Numbered from the stretch's first letter, positions 8,136 to 18,260 are shown. The stretch is 64,000 nucleotides of DNA from Flavobacterium hercynium (GCF_002217285.1 NZ_MUGW01000032.1:1-64000), one strand, 5' to 3'. Translations and numbers: made by a program. Notes: a model not told the origin generated them from the sequence alone.

Positions 8136-9061
8136 TTAACAAACAACAACTGATACTGCTTAGGCGTAATGCCTTCATGTTTTTTAAATAATCTTATAAA
8201 ATAATTAGCATCTTCAAAACCCGATAAATAACAAACTTCATTGATTTGAATGCCTGGATTTTGAAGCAGTTTTTTGGCTTGCTTGATTTTTTCGTTTAAA
8301 ACATACTCAATTGGACTTACTCCGAGTTCTCTTTTAAAGAAACGATAGAAAGATGTTGTACTCATGCAGGCTTTGTCGCTGAGTGTTTTTAAATTGATGT
8401 TTTCTTTTAGATTTAATTTAATGAATTCCGTTACTTCAAAAATTGGGTTATTAGCTTGAACGGTAATACCTTCGTCTATAGATTTTATGGTTTGTGTCTG
8501 AATGATTCGGACTAATAGTTCCTGCAAGGTAAGGTCAGCAAGTGCATCTTTGGTGATGGATGTACTCATGCATTCTTTTATCAGTTTATTGATGGTTGTG
8601 GCGAGATCGATATTATTGTAGAAAAAATAATTCTGATAATTTAATTGCCAGAAAACATCGTTTCCTTCTTTTGGATAACGTTCGTTTAGAAAATTTAAGG
8701 TATCTGTTATTTTGGCTTTGTCAATGGCTAATGCCAAACATTGTGTTGGATTCTTTTTGCTGGCTTCCGGAAAATCTATTTTCATTTCTATATTCGACGG
8801 AATCACAACAGTTTCTCCTGGAAGATAATCGAAACCCGGTTCATCAAACAAATGCATCACTTTTTTACCCCGAAGCATGCTCGTTACGACAAAATCATTA
8901 AATTTTAAAGGAACCAGATTACTGGATTCGTAGGTTTCAAAAATATTTAATTCGCAATGATTCAGCGTATAAACGCTCCTGTTTTCAACAAGTGTTTTTA
9001 ATGATTTTTCATTAGATAAATGAGGAGGATGAAGTAAAACACGTTGATTTTGCATTGCCAT
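8132..9061 (-). CDS. AraC family transcriptional regulator
   Basis: A 309-residue DNA-binding regulator. An N-terminal cupin-like ligand or dimerisation domain (about 20-190, with MHLFDEPGFDYLPGETVVIP) is followed by two C-terminal helix-turn-helix motifs at about 210-305 (LSDKACMSTTSFYRFFKREL and the typical INEVCYLSGFEDANYFIRLF). The arrangement matches the AraC_N type often linked to alcohol or aldehyde dehydrogenases. It converges on the aldehyde dehydrogenase/DUF779 pair, so it is the likely regulator of those genes; this is inferred from neighbourhood. Confidence 0.9.
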   Translation of the reverse strand: MAMQNQRVLLHPPHLSNEKSLKTLVENRSVYTLNHCELNIFETYESSNLVPLKFNDFVVTSMLRGKKVMHLFDEPGFDYLPGETVVIPSNIEMKIDFPEASKKNPTQCLALAIDKAKITDTLNFLNERYPKEGNDVFWQLNYQNYFFYNNIDLATTINKLIKECMSTSITKDALADLTLQELLVRIIQTQTIKSIDEGITVQANNPIFEVTEFIKLNLKENINLKTLSDKACMSTTSFYRFFKRELGVSPIEYVLNEKIKQAKKLLQNPGIQINEVCYLSGFEDANYFIRLFKKHEGITPKQYQLLFVN

Positions 9062-9129
9062 TAAATTTGTAGGTGAAACATCTAAATTTAATGAAAATAT
9101 GTATACAAATAACGAGCTTTAACGTTTTC

Positions 9130-9993
9130 TTAAATCAGCTCTTCAACATGTTTTTTAATGTTTTCCGCTATTTTTTTTGTCGGAAGGTCGTTTTCATCAT
9201 CTCCAAAAGGGTCTTCGATTTCTTCAGCAATAAGCTCTAAACTCGCTAAAACATAAAAGATAAAAACAACAACCGGAGCTACCAGATAGCCTAAACTTAC
9301 AGAATAGCCAAACGGAAGCGTCATGATGTAAAAGAAAATGAATTTTTTGATGAAAGCGCTGTACGAGTAGGGAATAGGCGTATTTTTTATTCTTTCGCAA
9401 GCTCCGCAAATATCGGTAAAGGATTGTAATTCATTATTTAGAATAATGAGCTGGTCTCCTGTAATTTTCTTGGCGTCATACAAGTCATTGATTTTCCCAA
9501 ACATAATTCGCATTAGCTGATTTGGCTTGTGTTTGTGCTGATCCAGTTCAAGTTCAACATCTTCAAAAAGCATCAAACCTGTTTCTGAATCATGCAGATG
9601 CGTGTGCAAAACCATTGCATAAGTTGGAATGTATTTTCTAAAAAACTTTCTGTCGTTTTCGTCTTTCAGTATAGCCGAAAGTTTTATAGCAAGATTACGG
9701 CTGCTGTTAACAAGACCTCCCCATAATTTGCGCCCTTCCCACCAACGATCGTAAGCGGTATTGGTTCTAAAAACCAGCAAAAGCGAAATCACAAAACCCA
9801 GCATTCCATGCATGATCGGAATATTATGAATGTAATCGTTTTTACCCAGTTTAAAATGTTCTACTTCAAGATAACCAATTGCAGCGGAATAAATTCCGAT
9901 CGCAATCATGATTGGTAATAATTTTCTAACCGTATCGGATTTATGAAAATGAAAAATAAAGGTAAACCAATCTTTTGTGTTGTACGAGATCAT
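9130..9993 (-). CDS. Bestrophin family ion channel
   Basis: This inner-membrane protein of the bacterial bestrophin family forms pentameric ion channels in characterised members (mostly cation-selective in bacteria, chloride-selective in animals). The 287-residue chain has an N-terminal amphipathic segment, a transmembrane pair at about 22-75, the family motif FRTNTAYDRWWEGRKLWGGL at about 75-95, a long cytosolic helical part, another membrane pair near 215-255 and the acidic C-terminal IEDPFGDDENDLP. Length and motifs are normal. It stands alone between the AraC gene and the efflux operon. Confidence 0.92.
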   Translation of the reverse strand: MISYNTKDWFTFIFHFHKSDTVRKLLPIMIAIGIYSAAIGYLEVEHFKLGKNDYIHNIPIMHGMLGFVISLLLVFRTNTAYDRWWEGRKLWGGLVNSSRNLAIKLSAILKDENDRKFFRKYIPTYAMVLHTHLHDSETGLMLFEDVELELDQHKHKPNQLMRIMFGKINDLYDAKKITGDQLIILNNELQSFTDICGACERIKNTPIPYSYSAFIKKFIFFYIMTLPFGYSVSLGYLVAPVVVFIFYVLASLELIAEEIEDPFGDDENDLPTKKIAENIKKHVEELI

Positions 9994-10023
9994 TCGAACT
10001 AGTTTTTTTGAAACAAATTTAAT

Positions 10024-11334
10024 CTAAAAATTAATATTTCCTGCTAATTCTTTTAGTGCAATTTCAGATAATTTTGCTTGAAATTGTGCGTTGCTGTAAC
10101 GTACTTTTGCATTCACATAATTAAGCTGGGCTGTTCTGAAATCGATTGTAGTAATGGTTCCAATTTTGAATTTATCTAGCGTAATATCAAGGTTTTGTTT
10201 CGCAATCGCTTCATTACTTTCTTCCAATTGAATTAATTCTAAATTAGTAAGATAGGTTTGAAAAGCAGTGCTTAATTGTGTGTTAATTACCATATTTTGC
10301 TGTTCTATAGCAATTTGTGTATTTTCGATCTGAAGTTTTGCAACCTTTTCATTTCTGTGTTGATTGAAACCGTCAAAAATATTTAACGTAGCATTAAATC
10401 CATAATTGAAACCTCGTGACGATGCCTCAGAGGTAAAACCTAAACTAGACTGACTTTCATTAAAATTATAACCTGAGGTAAGTGTTACAACAGGATATCG
10501 ATCTGCTCGTACTTGCTTAAGCTGTAATTCAGCTATTCTTTTATTGATAATCTGCGATTGTAAAACAGGATTTTGCTTTTGTGCCAAATCCAGCAGATTG
10601 GCTAAAACTAAAGAACTGTCTACGGTTACATTATCAAAAACTTTATAATCAATTTTAGGATCGCGTGCCAAATGCTGATTCATTAAAATCTTGGTATTGG
10701 CGTACAATTCTTTTTGTCTTAATAAGGCAACCTGATCTGAATTTAAATCAACCTGAGCATTCAAAACTTCTAATTTAGAAGCTTTTCCAATGCTGAAACG
10801 GTTTTGTGCCAAAGTCAATCTTTGAGTAGAAATAACAATTGTGGTATCTAAAGCTGATAAAGCTTGTTGCTGCTGTACCAGATCGTAGTACGTTGAATTT
10901 ACCTGTCCAATTTTTACTAAAATGATTCTTTTTAACTCAGCATCACCTAATTTTTGAAGTTCTTGCAAATGATCATGACGTGCAAACATTTTCATTCCGT
11001 CAAAAATAGTCCATCCCAGACTTACACCGTAAGATAAACTGTTGTTTTTGGCATTATTCAATGCTGTTTCTGTACCATCCTGACGGATTTGAGACGAATT
11101 TTGAATGCTGTTATTGTCTACAATTGAAGCGGTAGCTTTTGGCAACATTCCGGAATTTCCAAACGTTACATTGGTTTCACTTATCTTAAGGTTATTTTTG
11201 GCAATTTTAATTTCAAAATTATTCTCTAATGCTATTGTCATAGCATCTTCAATAGTAAGCGTTACTTGCGCCTGAGCACTAGTAAAACATAAAAAGAAGA
11301 AGACTAAAGGGCTAAATAAAATTTTAGTATTCAT
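10024..11334 (-). CDS. TolC family outer-membrane efflux protein
   Basis: The outer-membrane channel of a tripartite efflux pump. The 436-residue protein has a signal peptide (about 1-22, ending SAQAQV), then two tandem OEP repeats with long alpha-helical hairpins (LTIEDAMTIALENNFEIKIA near the start and a second copy after about 225). It is the third gene of an operon with an RND permease (gap 65 bases) and a membrane-fusion protein upstream, so it completes the pump. A perfect 12-bp inverted repeat lies between it and the permease gene. Confidence 0.93.
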   Translation of the reverse strand: MNTKILFSPLVFFFLCFTSAQAQVTLTIEDAMTIALENNFEIKIAKNNLKISETNVTFGNSGMLPKATASIVDNNSIQNSSQIRQDGTETALNNAKNNSLSYGVSLGWTIFDGMKMFARHDHLQELQKLGDAELKRIILVKIGQVNSTYYDLVQQQQALSALDTTIVISTQRLTLAQNRFSIGKASKLEVLNAQVDLNSDQVALLRQKELYANTKILMNQHLARDPKIDYKVFDNVTVDSSLVLANLLDLAQKQNPVLQSQIINKRIAELQLKQVRADRYPVVTLTSGYNFNESQSSLGFTSEASSRGFNYGFNATLNIFDGFNQHRNEKVAKLQIENTQIAIEQQNMVINTQLSTAFQTYLTNLELIQLEESNEAIAKQNLDITLDKFKIGTITTIDFRTAQLNYVNAKVRYSNAQFQAKLSEIALKELAGNINF

Positions 11335-11353
11335 ATCGATTTTCTTTTGCTTG

Positions 11354-11387
11354 AAATTCAGTAGTTTGATTTATTACTACTGAATTT
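11354..11387. repeat. Perfect inverted repeat inside the efflux operon
   Basis: AAATTCAGTAGT (11354-11365) and ACTACTGAATTT (11376-11387) are perfect complements with a 10-base loop. They lie in the 65-base gap between the RND permease and the TolC gene. On the minus strand no T-run follows, so this looks more like an mRNA stem-loop (stability or differential expression) than a terminator. Confidence 0.6.
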
Positions 11388-11399
11388 TAAGCTAATAAA

Positions 11400-14300
11400 T
11401 TATTTATTACTTTCTCTTTCATATTCTTCAATATGATCAAACTCAGGATAGTGTTTTCTGGCTTTAGACCACATTAAATAGATGGCTGGAATTACGAATA
11501 ACGTTAAGGCAAGAGAAAAAATAGTTCCTCCAACAATAACAACTCCCATTCCAATTCTACTTGTAGAAGCCGCTCCAAGCGACATGGCAATTGGTAAAGC
11601 TCCTAATGCAATCGCTAAACTCGTCATAAGAATAGGACGTAAACGTGCTTCTGAAGCTTCTAAAATGGCTTCTAATTTCGGTTTGCCCTGTTCACGTAGC
11701 TGATTAGCAAATTCTACAATCAAAATACCATTTTTAGTTACCAGACCAATAAGCATTACCGTACCAATCTGACTAAAAATATTCCACGTTTGATTGAATA
11801 ACCATAAAGAGAATAAAGCTCCTGCAACCGCCATTGGAACCGTTAGAATGATAATTAAAGGATCGATAAAACTTTCGAACTGAGCCGCAAGAATCAAAAA
11901 GATTAATAACAATGCCAATCCAAAGGCGAATGATGTATTAGAACTACTTTCCACAAAATCGCGTGATTCTCCACTTAAATCTGTTGTAAAACTTTCGTCA
12001 AGTACTTTTGCTTTGATCTGATCCATTGCAGCAATACCATCACTGATGCTTTTTCCTGGCGCTAAACCTGCAGAAACAGTTGCTGACATATAGCGGTTGT
12101 TGTGGTACAATTGTGGCGGATTACTTTGTTCTTCAACATGCACCACATTATCCATTTGAATTAATTGTCCATTTTTGTTTTTCACAAACATCGAAGTCAA
12201 ATCCAATGGTTTAGAACGGTCTTTTTGATCAAACTGACCAATTACCTGATATTGTTTTCCGTTTTTAATGAAATAACCAAAACGCTGTCCGCTTAACGAA
12301 AGTTGTAGCGTTTGTGCAATATCAAGTATTGAAATACCCAAACTTTCGGCTTTTTCACGATCGATACTTACGTTGATCTCCGGTTTATTAAATTTTAGAT
12401 TCACATCCGTAATCGAGAATACATCGCTTTTACCAACTTCACTCATGAAAACCGGAATTTTTTCTCTCAGTTTCTCAAAAGTTGGCGCCTGAATAATATA
12501 TTGTATTGGTAATCCTCCACGTCTGTTAACAGCAATTGTAGGTTGCTGGATAACAGATGTTTTAACGTCCGGATATTGTTTGGTTAGTTTCGTTAATTTA
12601 TCTGCAATGTCTTTTTGAGAACGTTCTCTCTGATCAGATTCTTTCAAAGACAATCGGATGAAACCTGAGTTAGTTGCCGAAGCTCCAAAGCCAGGTGCTG
12701 TGATAACCAAACTTACTTTTTTCTCGGGAATAGAATCGTCTACCAATTTTGAGATTTCCTGCATAAAGCGATCTGTGTATTCATATGAAGAACCTTCCGG
12801 TGTTGTCATACGCATGGTTACAGAACTACGATCATCGTAAGGTGCTGTTTCTTTTGGCAGAATGGTAAAGAATAAGTAGATCAATCCAAAACAAGCAATC
12901 AAAATTGGGAAACTAAGCCATTTTTTCTCTATAAAACGAGACAATGATTCTGCGTAACCGCTATTCAATCTTTCAAAGAAAGGCTCTGTTTTGACATAAA
13001 ACTTAGATTTTTTCTGTTCACCGCCTTTCATTAAATAGGCGTTCAGCATTGGTGTTAAAGTCAATGATACAAAGGCTGATATAAGTACAGCAGAACCAAT
13101 CACGACACCAAATTCCCTAAAGAGTCGCCCTACGAAACCTTCCAGGAAAATAACAGGCAAGAATACTGCTGCTAAGGTTACGGAAATAGAAATTACGGCA
13201 TAAAAAATCTCATTAGAACCTTTTATCGCTGCTTCAATCGGCGACATTCCTTCTTCAACTTTCTTAAAAATATTTTCAGTAACTACAATTCCATCGTCGA
13301 CGACGAGTCCTGTTGCCAGAACAATTGCCAATAAAGTCAATACGTTAATCGAGAATCCAAAAAGCCACATGATAAAAAATGTCGCAATTAGGGAAACCGG
13401 AATATCAATTAAAGGTCTGAAAGCAATTGCCCAGTCTCTAAAGAATAGATAAATAATGATGATTACCAGAATTACCGATATCCCCAGTGTTTCTGCTACC
13501 TCGAGTACCGATTTTTTTACGAAAATAGTATTGTCAAGGGCAATATTAAGTTTAATATCTTTAGGAAGATCCTTTTTTAAGGCTTCGTATTTTTTATAAA
13601 ATTCAGATGAAATGTCAAGGTAATTAGCTCCCGGCATAGGAACAATTGCCAGACCAATCATCGGTAAACCAGACTGGCTTAATTTTGTTTCAATATTTTC
13701 AGGTCCTAGTTCTGCACCTCCAATGTCGCTTAAACGAACGATCTTATCACCATCTGTACGAATGATAATATTGTTGAATTCTTCCGGTGATGAAAGGTTT
13801 CCAATCGTTTTTACAGTAAGTTCAGTGCTGTTTCCGGTTAATTTTCCGGAAGGTAATTCAACGTTCTGAGAGTTCAGTGCTGTACGTACTTCGGCTACCG
13901 TACAGCCGTAAGCCGCTAGTTTTGCAGGATCGATCCACAAACGCATTGCGTAACGTTTTTGTCCCCAAATTTGAACACCACTTACACCCGGAATAGTTTC
14001 TAAACGTTGTGAGATTACGTTTTCAGCATAATCACTTAGTTCTAATGAACTTCGGGTATCACTCTGAACTGTCATCGAAATAATAGCATCACTATCAGCA
14101 TCTGCCTTAGAAACTACGGGCGGAGCATCGATATCCTGTGGTAAATTTCTAATCGCCTGTGAAACTTTATCACGAACGTCATTCGCCGCCTCTTCAAGAT
14201 CTTTGTCCAGATTAAACTCAATGGTAATATTACTGCTTCCCTGATTACTGGATGATGTTATATTTCGGATACCATCGATAGCATTTACGGCTTTCTCGAG

Positions 14301-14498
14301 CGGTTCTGTAATCTGAGATTCAATAATATCGGAGTTCGCTCCTGTATAATTCGTTCTGATAGAAACCTGTGCCGGGTCAATAGAAGGGAATTCCCTAACA
14401 CCCAGAAAAGTATAACCAATGAAACCGAATAAAATAATCAATAGATTCAGTACAATGGTTAAAACAGGTCTCCTGATACTTGTGGTTGATAAACTCAT
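11400..14498 (-). CDS. RND efflux transporter permease (AcrB-like)
   Basis: An inner-membrane proton-driven pump of the HAE1-like RND group. The 1032-residue length is standard, with 12 membrane helices and two large periplasmic loops (about 30-335 and 555-860). The proton-relay acidic pair is visible in LATGLVVDDGIVVTENIF (TM4), and the partner lysine in GLVTKNGILIVEFANQL (TM10). The N-terminus (SIRRPVLTIVLNLLIILFG) is typical. It lies between the adaptor and TolC genes on the same strand, forming a full efflux operon. The substrate cannot be read from sequence; drugs, detergents or bile-like compounds are usual. Confidence 0.95.
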   Translation of the reverse strand: MSLSTTSIRRPVLTIVLNLLIILFGFIGYTFLGVREFPSIDPAQVSIRTNYTGANSDIIESQITEPLEKAVNAIDGIRNITSSSNQGSSNITIEFNLDKDLEEAANDVRDKVSQAIRNLPQDIDAPPVVSKADADSDAIISMTVQSDTRSSLELSDYAENVISQRLETIPGVSGVQIWGQKRYAMRLWIDPAKLAAYGCTVAEVRTALNSQNVELPSGKLTGNSTELTVKTIGNLSSPEEFNNIIIRTDGDKIVRLSDIGGAELGPENIETKLSQSGLPMIGLAIVPMPGANYLDISSEFYKKYEALKKDLPKDIKLNIALDNTIFVKKSVLEVAETLGISVILVIIIIYLFFRDWAIAFRPLIDIPVSLIATFFIMWLFGFSINVLTLLAIVLATGLVVDDGIVVTENIFKKVEEGMSPIEAAIKGSNEIFYAVISISVTLAAVFLPVIFLEGFVGRLFREFGVVIGSAVLISAFVSLTLTPMLNAYLMKGGEQKKSKFYVKTEPFFERLNSGYAESLSRFIEKKWLSFPILIACFGLIYLFFTILPKETAPYDDRSSVTMRMTTPEGSSYEYTDRFMQEISKLVDDSIPEKKVSLVITAPGFGASATNSGFIRLSLKESDQRERSQKDIADKLTKLTKQYPDVKTSVIQQPTIAVNRRGGLPIQYIIQAPTFEKLREKIPVFMSEVGKSDVFSITDVNLKFNKPEINVSIDREKAESLGISILDIAQTLQLSLSGQRFGYFIKNGKQYQVIGQFDQKDRSKPLDLTSMFVKNKNGQLIQMDNVVHVEEQSNPPQLYHNNRYMSATVSAGLAPGKSISDGIAAMDQIKAKVLDESFTTDLSGESRDFVESSSNTSFAFGLALLLIFLILAAQFESFIDPLIIILTVPMAVAGALFSLWLFNQTWNIFSQIGTVMLIGLVTKNGILIVEFANQLREQGKPKLEAILEASEARLRPILMTSLAIALGALPIAMSLGAASTSRIGMGVVIVGGTIFSLALTLFVIPAIYLMWSKARKHYPEFDHIEEYERESNK

Positions 14499-14502
14499 TT
14501 TT

Positions 14503-14612
14503 TGATTTTAGATTTATGATTTTAGAGTTTAGATTTCAGATTGTAGATTTTTTCAAATCTTTCAGCTTTCTATATAACTTTCAAACTTTCGACTTTACAA
14601 CTTTCGACTTAA
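14503..14612. repeat. AT-rich word repeats between the adaptor and RND genes
   Basis: The 119-base gap holds two runs of degenerate words: GATTTTAGA/GAGTTTAGATTTCAGA at 14513-14550 and ACTTTCAAACTTTCGACTTTACAACTTTCGAC at 14577-14608 (shown here as its repeated unit CGACTTT). Both resemble the single arms of the themed palindromes seen in other gaps, but clear opposing arms are missing. Confidence 0.45.
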
Positions 14613-14617
14613 TAGAC

Positions 14618-15676
14618 TTACTTAACATTAACTTTTATCGGAGCTTCATTTTTTAGTGACATTACACCGCTTGTAATTAAAGTGTCACCAGCTTTTAAGC
14701 CTTCTAAAATCAAAATAGAAGCATCTGTTCTTGTTGTTGCCTGCACCATTACTTCTTTAGCCTTTCCGTTGTTAGCGATATATACTTTTTTACCACTTTG
14801 AACAGGAATAATAGCTTCAGAAGGAATTACAATTGCATCTTTGATAATATTCAACGGAAGTTTTACATCTGCAAAAGTACCCGGGAAAAGTTTCCCATCT
14901 ACATTATCTGTAATCGCACGAATTTGCAGTGTACGGGTTGCTACCGCAACTTCCGGTTCAACAGCGTAGATTTTTGCAGTATAGACTTTAGTCGATCCTG
15001 AAACAGTAAATTCTATACTTGAACCTGATGTTACCTGCGAAGCATATTTTTCCGGAATTGAAAAAGTAATTTTTAGTTTTCCAGTATTCACTAATTTTGC
15101 CACCAATATAGCGGGTGTAATATAGGTTCCTGTTGAAATAGAACGTAATCCTATTTTTCCTGAAAATGGTGCACGAACTGTAGCTTTTGCAATTTGAGCT
15201 TTTATTAATTGTGTCTGAGCTTGCATTGAGGCATGGTCAGCTATAGAAATATCTAATTCTTCCTGACTAATAGCTTCCTTTTCTAATAATAATTTGGCTC
15301 TTCTAAGATTTTCGGCAGCTAAACCTTCTTTGGTGATTGCCTGTTTTAATTGCGCTTGCAGTTCAAGATGATTTATTTTGAAAAGTACCTGACCTTTACT
15401 AACATTATTACCTTCATTGAAATAAATACCTTCTACAATTCCGGAGATTTCACTACGAATTTCTATTTGCTCATTGGCTTCAATTGATCCGGATAAAGAT
15501 AAATTGTTATCAAAAGTGGCTGTTTTAACCACAATTCCTGTTACAGCTGTTGGAGTATCTTTGCCGCCTGTTTTTTTAGAGTCTTCTTTTTTATTTTTAT
15601 TCGTTACAACTCGGTACGCGATAAAGCTTCCAAAGCCAAGAATTAGTAGGGCGTAAATCAGATTTTTTATTTTCAT
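14618..15676 (-). CDS. RND efflux periplasmic adaptor (membrane fusion protein)
   Basis: It links the RND pump to the TolC channel. I take the ATG at 15676 (MKIKNLIYALLILG...), giving 352 residues. The frame stays open to 15751, but the extra part is not membrane-like and a good promoter overlaps it. After an N-terminal membrane anchor (about 3-22) come the lipoyl/barrel-sandwich half (SGSIEANEQIEIRSEISGIV), a helical hairpin (about 95-165), the second lipoyl half (ATVRAPFSGKIGLRSISTGTY) and beta-barrel and membrane-proximal domains. It is the first gene of the efflux operon. Confidence 0.93.
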   Translation of the reverse strand: MKIKNLIYALLILGFGSFIAYRVVTNKNKKEDSKKTGGKDTPTAVTGIVVKTATFDNNLSLSGSIEANEQIEIRSEISGIVEGIYFNEGNNVSKGQVLFKINHLELQAQLKQAITKEGLAAENLRRAKLLLEKEAISQEELDISIADHASMQAQTQLIKAQIAKATVRAPFSGKIGLRSISTGTYITPAILVAKLVNTGKLKITFSIPEKYASQVTSGSSIEFTVSGSTKVYTAKIYAVEPEVAVATRTLQIRAITDNVDGKLFPGTFADVKLPLNIIKDAIVIPSEAIIPVQSGKKVYIANNGKAKEVMVQATTRTDASILILEGLKAGDTLITSGVMSLKNEAPIKVNVK

Positions 15677-15723
15677 AAAATAGAGGTAAATATTATGTTT
15701 TTGGTACTGTATTAGCAAGCTCA

Positions 15724-15752
15724 CAAAATTAACTTTTTGATTCGATATCAAA
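15724..15752 (-). promoter_or_regulatory. Bacteroidota-type promoter of the efflux operon
   Basis: On the minus strand, TTTG (15752-15749), a 17-base spacer and TAATTTTG (15731-15724) fit the Bacteroidota consensus exactly. The chosen start of the adaptor gene lies about 48 bases downstream, which supports the shorter protein. Confidence 0.65.
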
Positions 15753-15890
15753 CGATGTTAGCTTTTATTTAACACTTGCGCAACGTTAAATTTATACGTC
15801 TTTTAACGGTTATTTCTGTAAAATTTACAGTTAGACATGCTTTTTAAGAAAAGGTTTAATTTGAAGTTGATTTTTTAACAAAAATTAATT

Positions 15891-17999
15891 TTAGCTGATG
15901 TAATTCCAGATGTTTTTCTTCTTTGTCAGCTCAATAAATACAGCTTTCAGTATAGCGTGTTCCGGTTTTTGCAGGGGAGCATCTTCTTTTAAGATTTTCA
16001 TAGCATAATTTCGGGCTAAACCCAAAATATCACGATCCCGGACAATATCAGCAATTTGAAGATTCAAAACACCGCTTTGTTGTGTTCCCATTAAGTCGCC
16101 GGGACCACGAAGTTTTAAATCTACTTCGGCGATTTCAAAACCATCATTCGTTTTTACCATCGTTTCCATTCTGGTTTTACTATCCTCGCTTAGTTTATGG
16201 CTGGTCATTAAAATACAATAACTCTGCTCAGCGCCACGACCTACACGTCCACGTAACTGGTGCAATTGTGATAAACCAAAACGTTCTGCACTTTCTATAA
16301 TCATTACACTCGCATTGGGCACGTTTACACCAACCTCAATTACGGTAGTTGCGACCATGATATTGGTTTTCCCTTCTGAAAAGCGTTTCATTTCCGCATC
16401 TTTATCAGCAGGTTTCATTTTTCCGTGCAGAATAGAAATCGAATATTGTGGTAATGGAAAATCACGTGAAATACTTTCGTAACCGTCCATAAGATCTTTG
16501 TAATCCATTTTTTCAGATTCCTGAATCAGTGGATATACAATATATATTTGTCTGCCAAGGGCAATTTCATCTCTTAAAAATTTCCAAACCTTCAAACGAT
16601 TGCTGTCAAAGCGATGAACGGTCTGAATGGGTTTACGTCCAGGGGGCAATTCATCAATAACAGAAATATCCAAATCGCCGTATAAACTCATTGCCAGCGT
16701 TCTCGGAATAGGAGTGGCGGTCATGACTAAAACGTGGGGCGGAATTTCGTTTTTCTTCCATAATTTAGAACGTTGCTCAACACCAAAACGATGTTGCTCG
16801 TCAATTACGGCTAATCCCAGATTCTTAAATTTTACTTTGTCTTCGAGCAAAGCATGTGTACCGATTAAAATTTGTAGACTACCTTCTTCCAGTTCTTCAT
16901 GAAGTATTCTTCTCGCGGCTGTTTTAGTAGAACCGGTTAGTATTTTTACATTGATGTTCATGGTCTGAGCCAATTCAGACAAACCAATGAAATGCTGATT
17001 GGCTAAGATTTCTGTTGGTGCCATCAGACAAGCCTGAAAACCATTGTCAATTGCCAAAAGCATGCTCATAAAGGCAACAATTGTTTTTCCGGATCCAACA
17101 TCTCCCTGCAACAATCGGTTCATTTGTGCATTGCTTCCCATATCAGAGCGAATCTCTTTGATCACTCTTTTTTGTGCATTCGTTAAGTTAAAGGGCAAAT
17201 GATTCTGGTAAAACTCATTGAAAAATTCACCTACTTTAGTAAACGGATGTCCTTTTATTTTATGTTTCCGAATTAAATTCTTAGTAATAAGCTGAAGCTG
17301 AATGAAAAACAATTCTTCAAATTTCAAACGGAATTGTGCTTTCGCTAAAGCATCGGTACTTTTAGGAAAATGAATGTTGAATAAAGCAGCTTTTTTGGAG
17401 ATTAGTTTCAGTTCCTCAACTAAATAAGGAGGGAAAGTTTCAGAAAACAAAACCTGAGTTTCGATAAACAATTGCTCCATCAGTTTGTTTATCGTTCTGT
17501 TTGAAATGCCACGATTGGCTAAGGTTTCTGTAGACGGATAAACAGGCTGCATGGCAGAGCGAAGGCTTTTTTCATGTTCTGTCCAAAGTTCGATCTCCGG
17601 ATGCGCCATACTAAATTGACTTCCGTACAAAGAACATTTTCCAAAAATAACACAGACTTCATTAAGTTTTAAACTCTCGCGAATCCATTTGTGACCTTGA
17701 AACCAATTAAGATCAATTTGCCCGGTATCATCAACAAAAGTGGCAACTAAACGCTTTTTGTTCTTGGCAAATTCAACTGTTTTTATATTAATTATTTTTC
17801 CAATAATCTGAACTTCGGCACCTGTGTTTTGCAGTTCATTGATTTTATAATAACGGGTTCTGTCAATGTATCTATTTGGAAAAAAATTGATTAAATCCGC
17901 ATATTTATGAATCCCCAATTCTTTACGCAACAATTGCCCGCGACTAGGACCAACGCCTTTCAGGTATTCAATTGGAGTTTCAAGGAGATTATTAGACAT
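15891..17999 (-). CDS. recG: ATP-dependent DNA helicase RecG
   Basis: This helicase remodels stalled replication forks and recombination intermediates. The 702-residue length is standard. An N-terminal wedge/OB domain (about 1-230, with YLKGVGPSRGQLLRKEL and the OB stretch around 60-130) precedes two helicase lobes. These carry Walker A GDVGSGKT near 300, the DEQH box in IDEQHRFGVEQR, motif III TATPIPRTLA, and motif VI QLRGRVGRG. The gene stands alone between the efflux operon and a divergent gene, with its ATG at 17999. Confidence 0.97.
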   Translation of the reverse strand: MSNNLLETPIEYLKGVGPSRGQLLRKELGIHKYADLINFFPNRYIDRTRYYKINELQNTGAEVQIIGKIINIKTVEFAKNKKRLVATFVDDTGQIDLNWFQGHKWIRESLKLNEVCVIFGKCSLYGSQFSMAHPEIELWTEHEKSLRSAMQPVYPSTETLANRGISNRTINKLMEQLFIETQVLFSETFPPYLVEELKLISKKAALFNIHFPKSTDALAKAQFRLKFEELFFIQLQLITKNLIRKHKIKGHPFTKVGEFFNEFYQNHLPFNLTNAQKRVIKEIRSDMGSNAQMNRLLQGDVGSGKTIVAFMSMLLAIDNGFQACLMAPTEILANQHFIGLSELAQTMNINVKILTGSTKTAARRILHEELEEGSLQILIGTHALLEDKVKFKNLGLAVIDEQHRFGVEQRSKLWKKNEIPPHVLVMTATPIPRTLAMSLYGDLDISVIDELPPGRKPIQTVHRFDSNRLKVWKFLRDEIALGRQIYIVYPLIQESEKMDYKDLMDGYESISRDFPLPQYSISILHGKMKPADKDAEMKRFSEGKTNIMVATTVIEVGVNVPNASVMIIESAERFGLSQLHQLRGRVGRGAEQSYCILMTSHKLSEDSKTRMETMVKTNDGFEIAEVDLKLRGPGDLMGTQQSGVLNLQIADIVRDRDILGLARNYAMKILKEDAPLQKPEHAILKAVFIELTKKKNIWNYIS

Positions 18000-18005
18000 T
18001 TATAA

Positions 18006-18040
18006 TTCTAGATTTTAGACTTTAGATTTTGGATTTTTTG
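18006..18040. repeat. AT-rich word repeat upstream of recG
   Basis: TCTAGATTTTAGACTTTAGATTTTGG is built from variants of the word GATTTTAGA, also seen near 14.5 and 49.6 kb. Only one arm is clear here. The remainder of the 261-base gap (18000-18260) shows no gene. Confidence 0.4.
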
Positions 18041-18260
18041 CTGTAATCCATGTTCTATTATCTTTTTTTTTAATAAAAGCGAAGATAGATTTTAATTAGG
18101 AATTTTAAAAATGGATTGGTTTTGAAATTCTTTTAAGTTGGTAATTGTATCATTAAATAGTACTTATTTATTATTCTGTCGAAATAATGAAATAAAAAAA
18201 AGCTGTAAGTTTGTGACATAATAAAGAGCTTTTCTTTACTAATTCTATTATAATTTCAAA

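Noticed and set aside
15677..15751. Extended N-terminus of the efflux adaptor
   Set aside because: The region holds a good promoter, and the shorter start gives a normal membrane anchor.
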